Source: Sulfurimicrobium lacus
Lineage (GTDB): Bacteria; Pseudomonadota; Gammaproteobacteria; Burkholderiales; Sulfuricellaceae
Reading direction: 5' to 3'
NCBI RefSeq assembly: GCF_011764585.1
Contig: NZ_AP022853.1
Location: forward strand, 851,501-915,500
Length of the DNA: 64,000 bases
Program-made: the position numbers and the translations under genes
In this document: in pieces, positions 63,897 to 64,000 of the stretch
How positions within the stretch are numbered: position 1 is the stretch's first letter
Layout: every line of letters starts with the position of its first letter
The notes under the pieces: model-generated
Database searches by the model: none
What the model saw: only the letters and a program-made list of their open reading frames with translations
What the model was told of the DNA's origin: nothing

Positions 63897-64000
63897 TTAC
63901 ATTGCAATAGCACGCAAGGCTTTGGTGTCGAGCACCCTGATCTGCTCGCGCCCCAGTTCGAGCATGCCCTGTTCCTGGAAGCCTTTCAGCAGGCGGCTGA
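63897..64000 (-). CDS. Crp/Fnr-type regulator, 3' end only
   Basis: The last 34 codons are visible: SRLLKGFQEQGMLELGREQI, RVLDTKALRAIAM then TAA. This is the end of the winged helix-turn-helix of Crp/Fnr regulators (S-R-L-L-K recognition-helix end). The rest lies beyond the right edge. Being upstream of the DUF2892 gene on the same strand, it may form a unit with it. Confidence 0.75.
   Translation of the reverse strand, partial: SRLLKGFQEQGMLELGREQIRVLDTKALRAIAM

Overview
The window is a GC-rich (roughly 60-65% by eye), gene-dense piece of a Gram-negative chromosome. It most likely comes from a diazotrophic betaproteobacterium of the Nitrosomonadales/Rhodocyclales type. The assignment is inferred from nifV-nifW-fixABCX in one operon, a HiPIP electron carrier, DsrE proteins, creBC, modABC, hemF, and a Tex/kup/recQ housekeeping background. 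I recognise no rRNA, tRNA or CRISPR array. Both ends are cut inside genes: an exported unknown protein on the left and a Crp/Fnr-type regulator on the right.

Layout. 0-2.5 kb: two translationally overlapping genes for exported proteins of unknown function. 3-5.3 kb: CreBC two-component system. 5.4-7 kb: an AT-richer HEPN-like gene, a REP-like repeat and a DUF433/PIN-like pair. 7-9.8 kb: an unusual polysaccharide-deacetylase + caspase + TPR fusion. 9.9-14.5 kb: CheZ, HPP/CBS pair, lipoprotein, cytochrome b561, solute-binding protein. 14.4-23.1 kb: a signalling region with a GGDEF-EAL protein, YHS protein, hydrolase, HiPIP, histidine kinase, a second binding protein (3'-frameshifted) and a diguanylate cyclase. 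23.3-28.6 kb: accessory DNA with a HigBA-like toxin-antitoxin pair, membrane protein, GST, an IS481 element inserted in a larger inverted-repeat element, and a DUF3800 gene. 28.7-32.4 kb: tex and a DnaQ/GIY-YIG nuclease. 32.6-38.5 kb: nifV-nifW-fixA-fixB-fixC-fixX-ferredoxin on the minus strand, preceded by a sigma54 promoter and a NifA-type upstream site. 38.6-41.4 kb: lipoprotein, ECF sigma, anti-sigma and SrpA-like catalase. 41.6-45.1 kb: a ThDP enzyme with a glycosyltransferase-like protein. 45.2-46 kb: TacAT-like pair. 46-50.5 kb: sulfotransferase, lytic transglycosylase, Kup, peroxiredoxin. 50.5-54.8 kb: creA, a ModE-like regulator and modABC. 54.9-58.8 kb: recQ, a frameshifted REP-associated transposase with its REPs, an orphan CcdA-like antitoxin and hemF. 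58.8-62.2 kb: a porin gene broken by an in-frame amber codon, a periplasmic DsrE protein and, divergently, an ECF sigma with an anti-sigma/DsrE fusion. 62.4-64 kb: PPK2, a DUF2892 protein and the 3' end of a Crp/Fnr regulator.

How genes work together. NifV makes the homocitrate of FeMo-co, NifW protects nitrogenase, FixABCX and the 2Fe-2S ferredoxin supply low-potential electrons, and ModABC imports the molybdate. The nif and mod genes therefore form one functional theme. The most novel signal is an apparent ECF regulon. Both sigma loci, and the periplasmic DsrE gene divergent from the second, carry a promoter of the form GGAATA(A/G)A-N14-CGT(T/C). One of the two anti-sigma proteins is fused to a DsrE domain that keeps a cysteine at the position also seen in the divergent DsrE protein. 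This suggests a sulfur/persulfide-responsive sigma switch.
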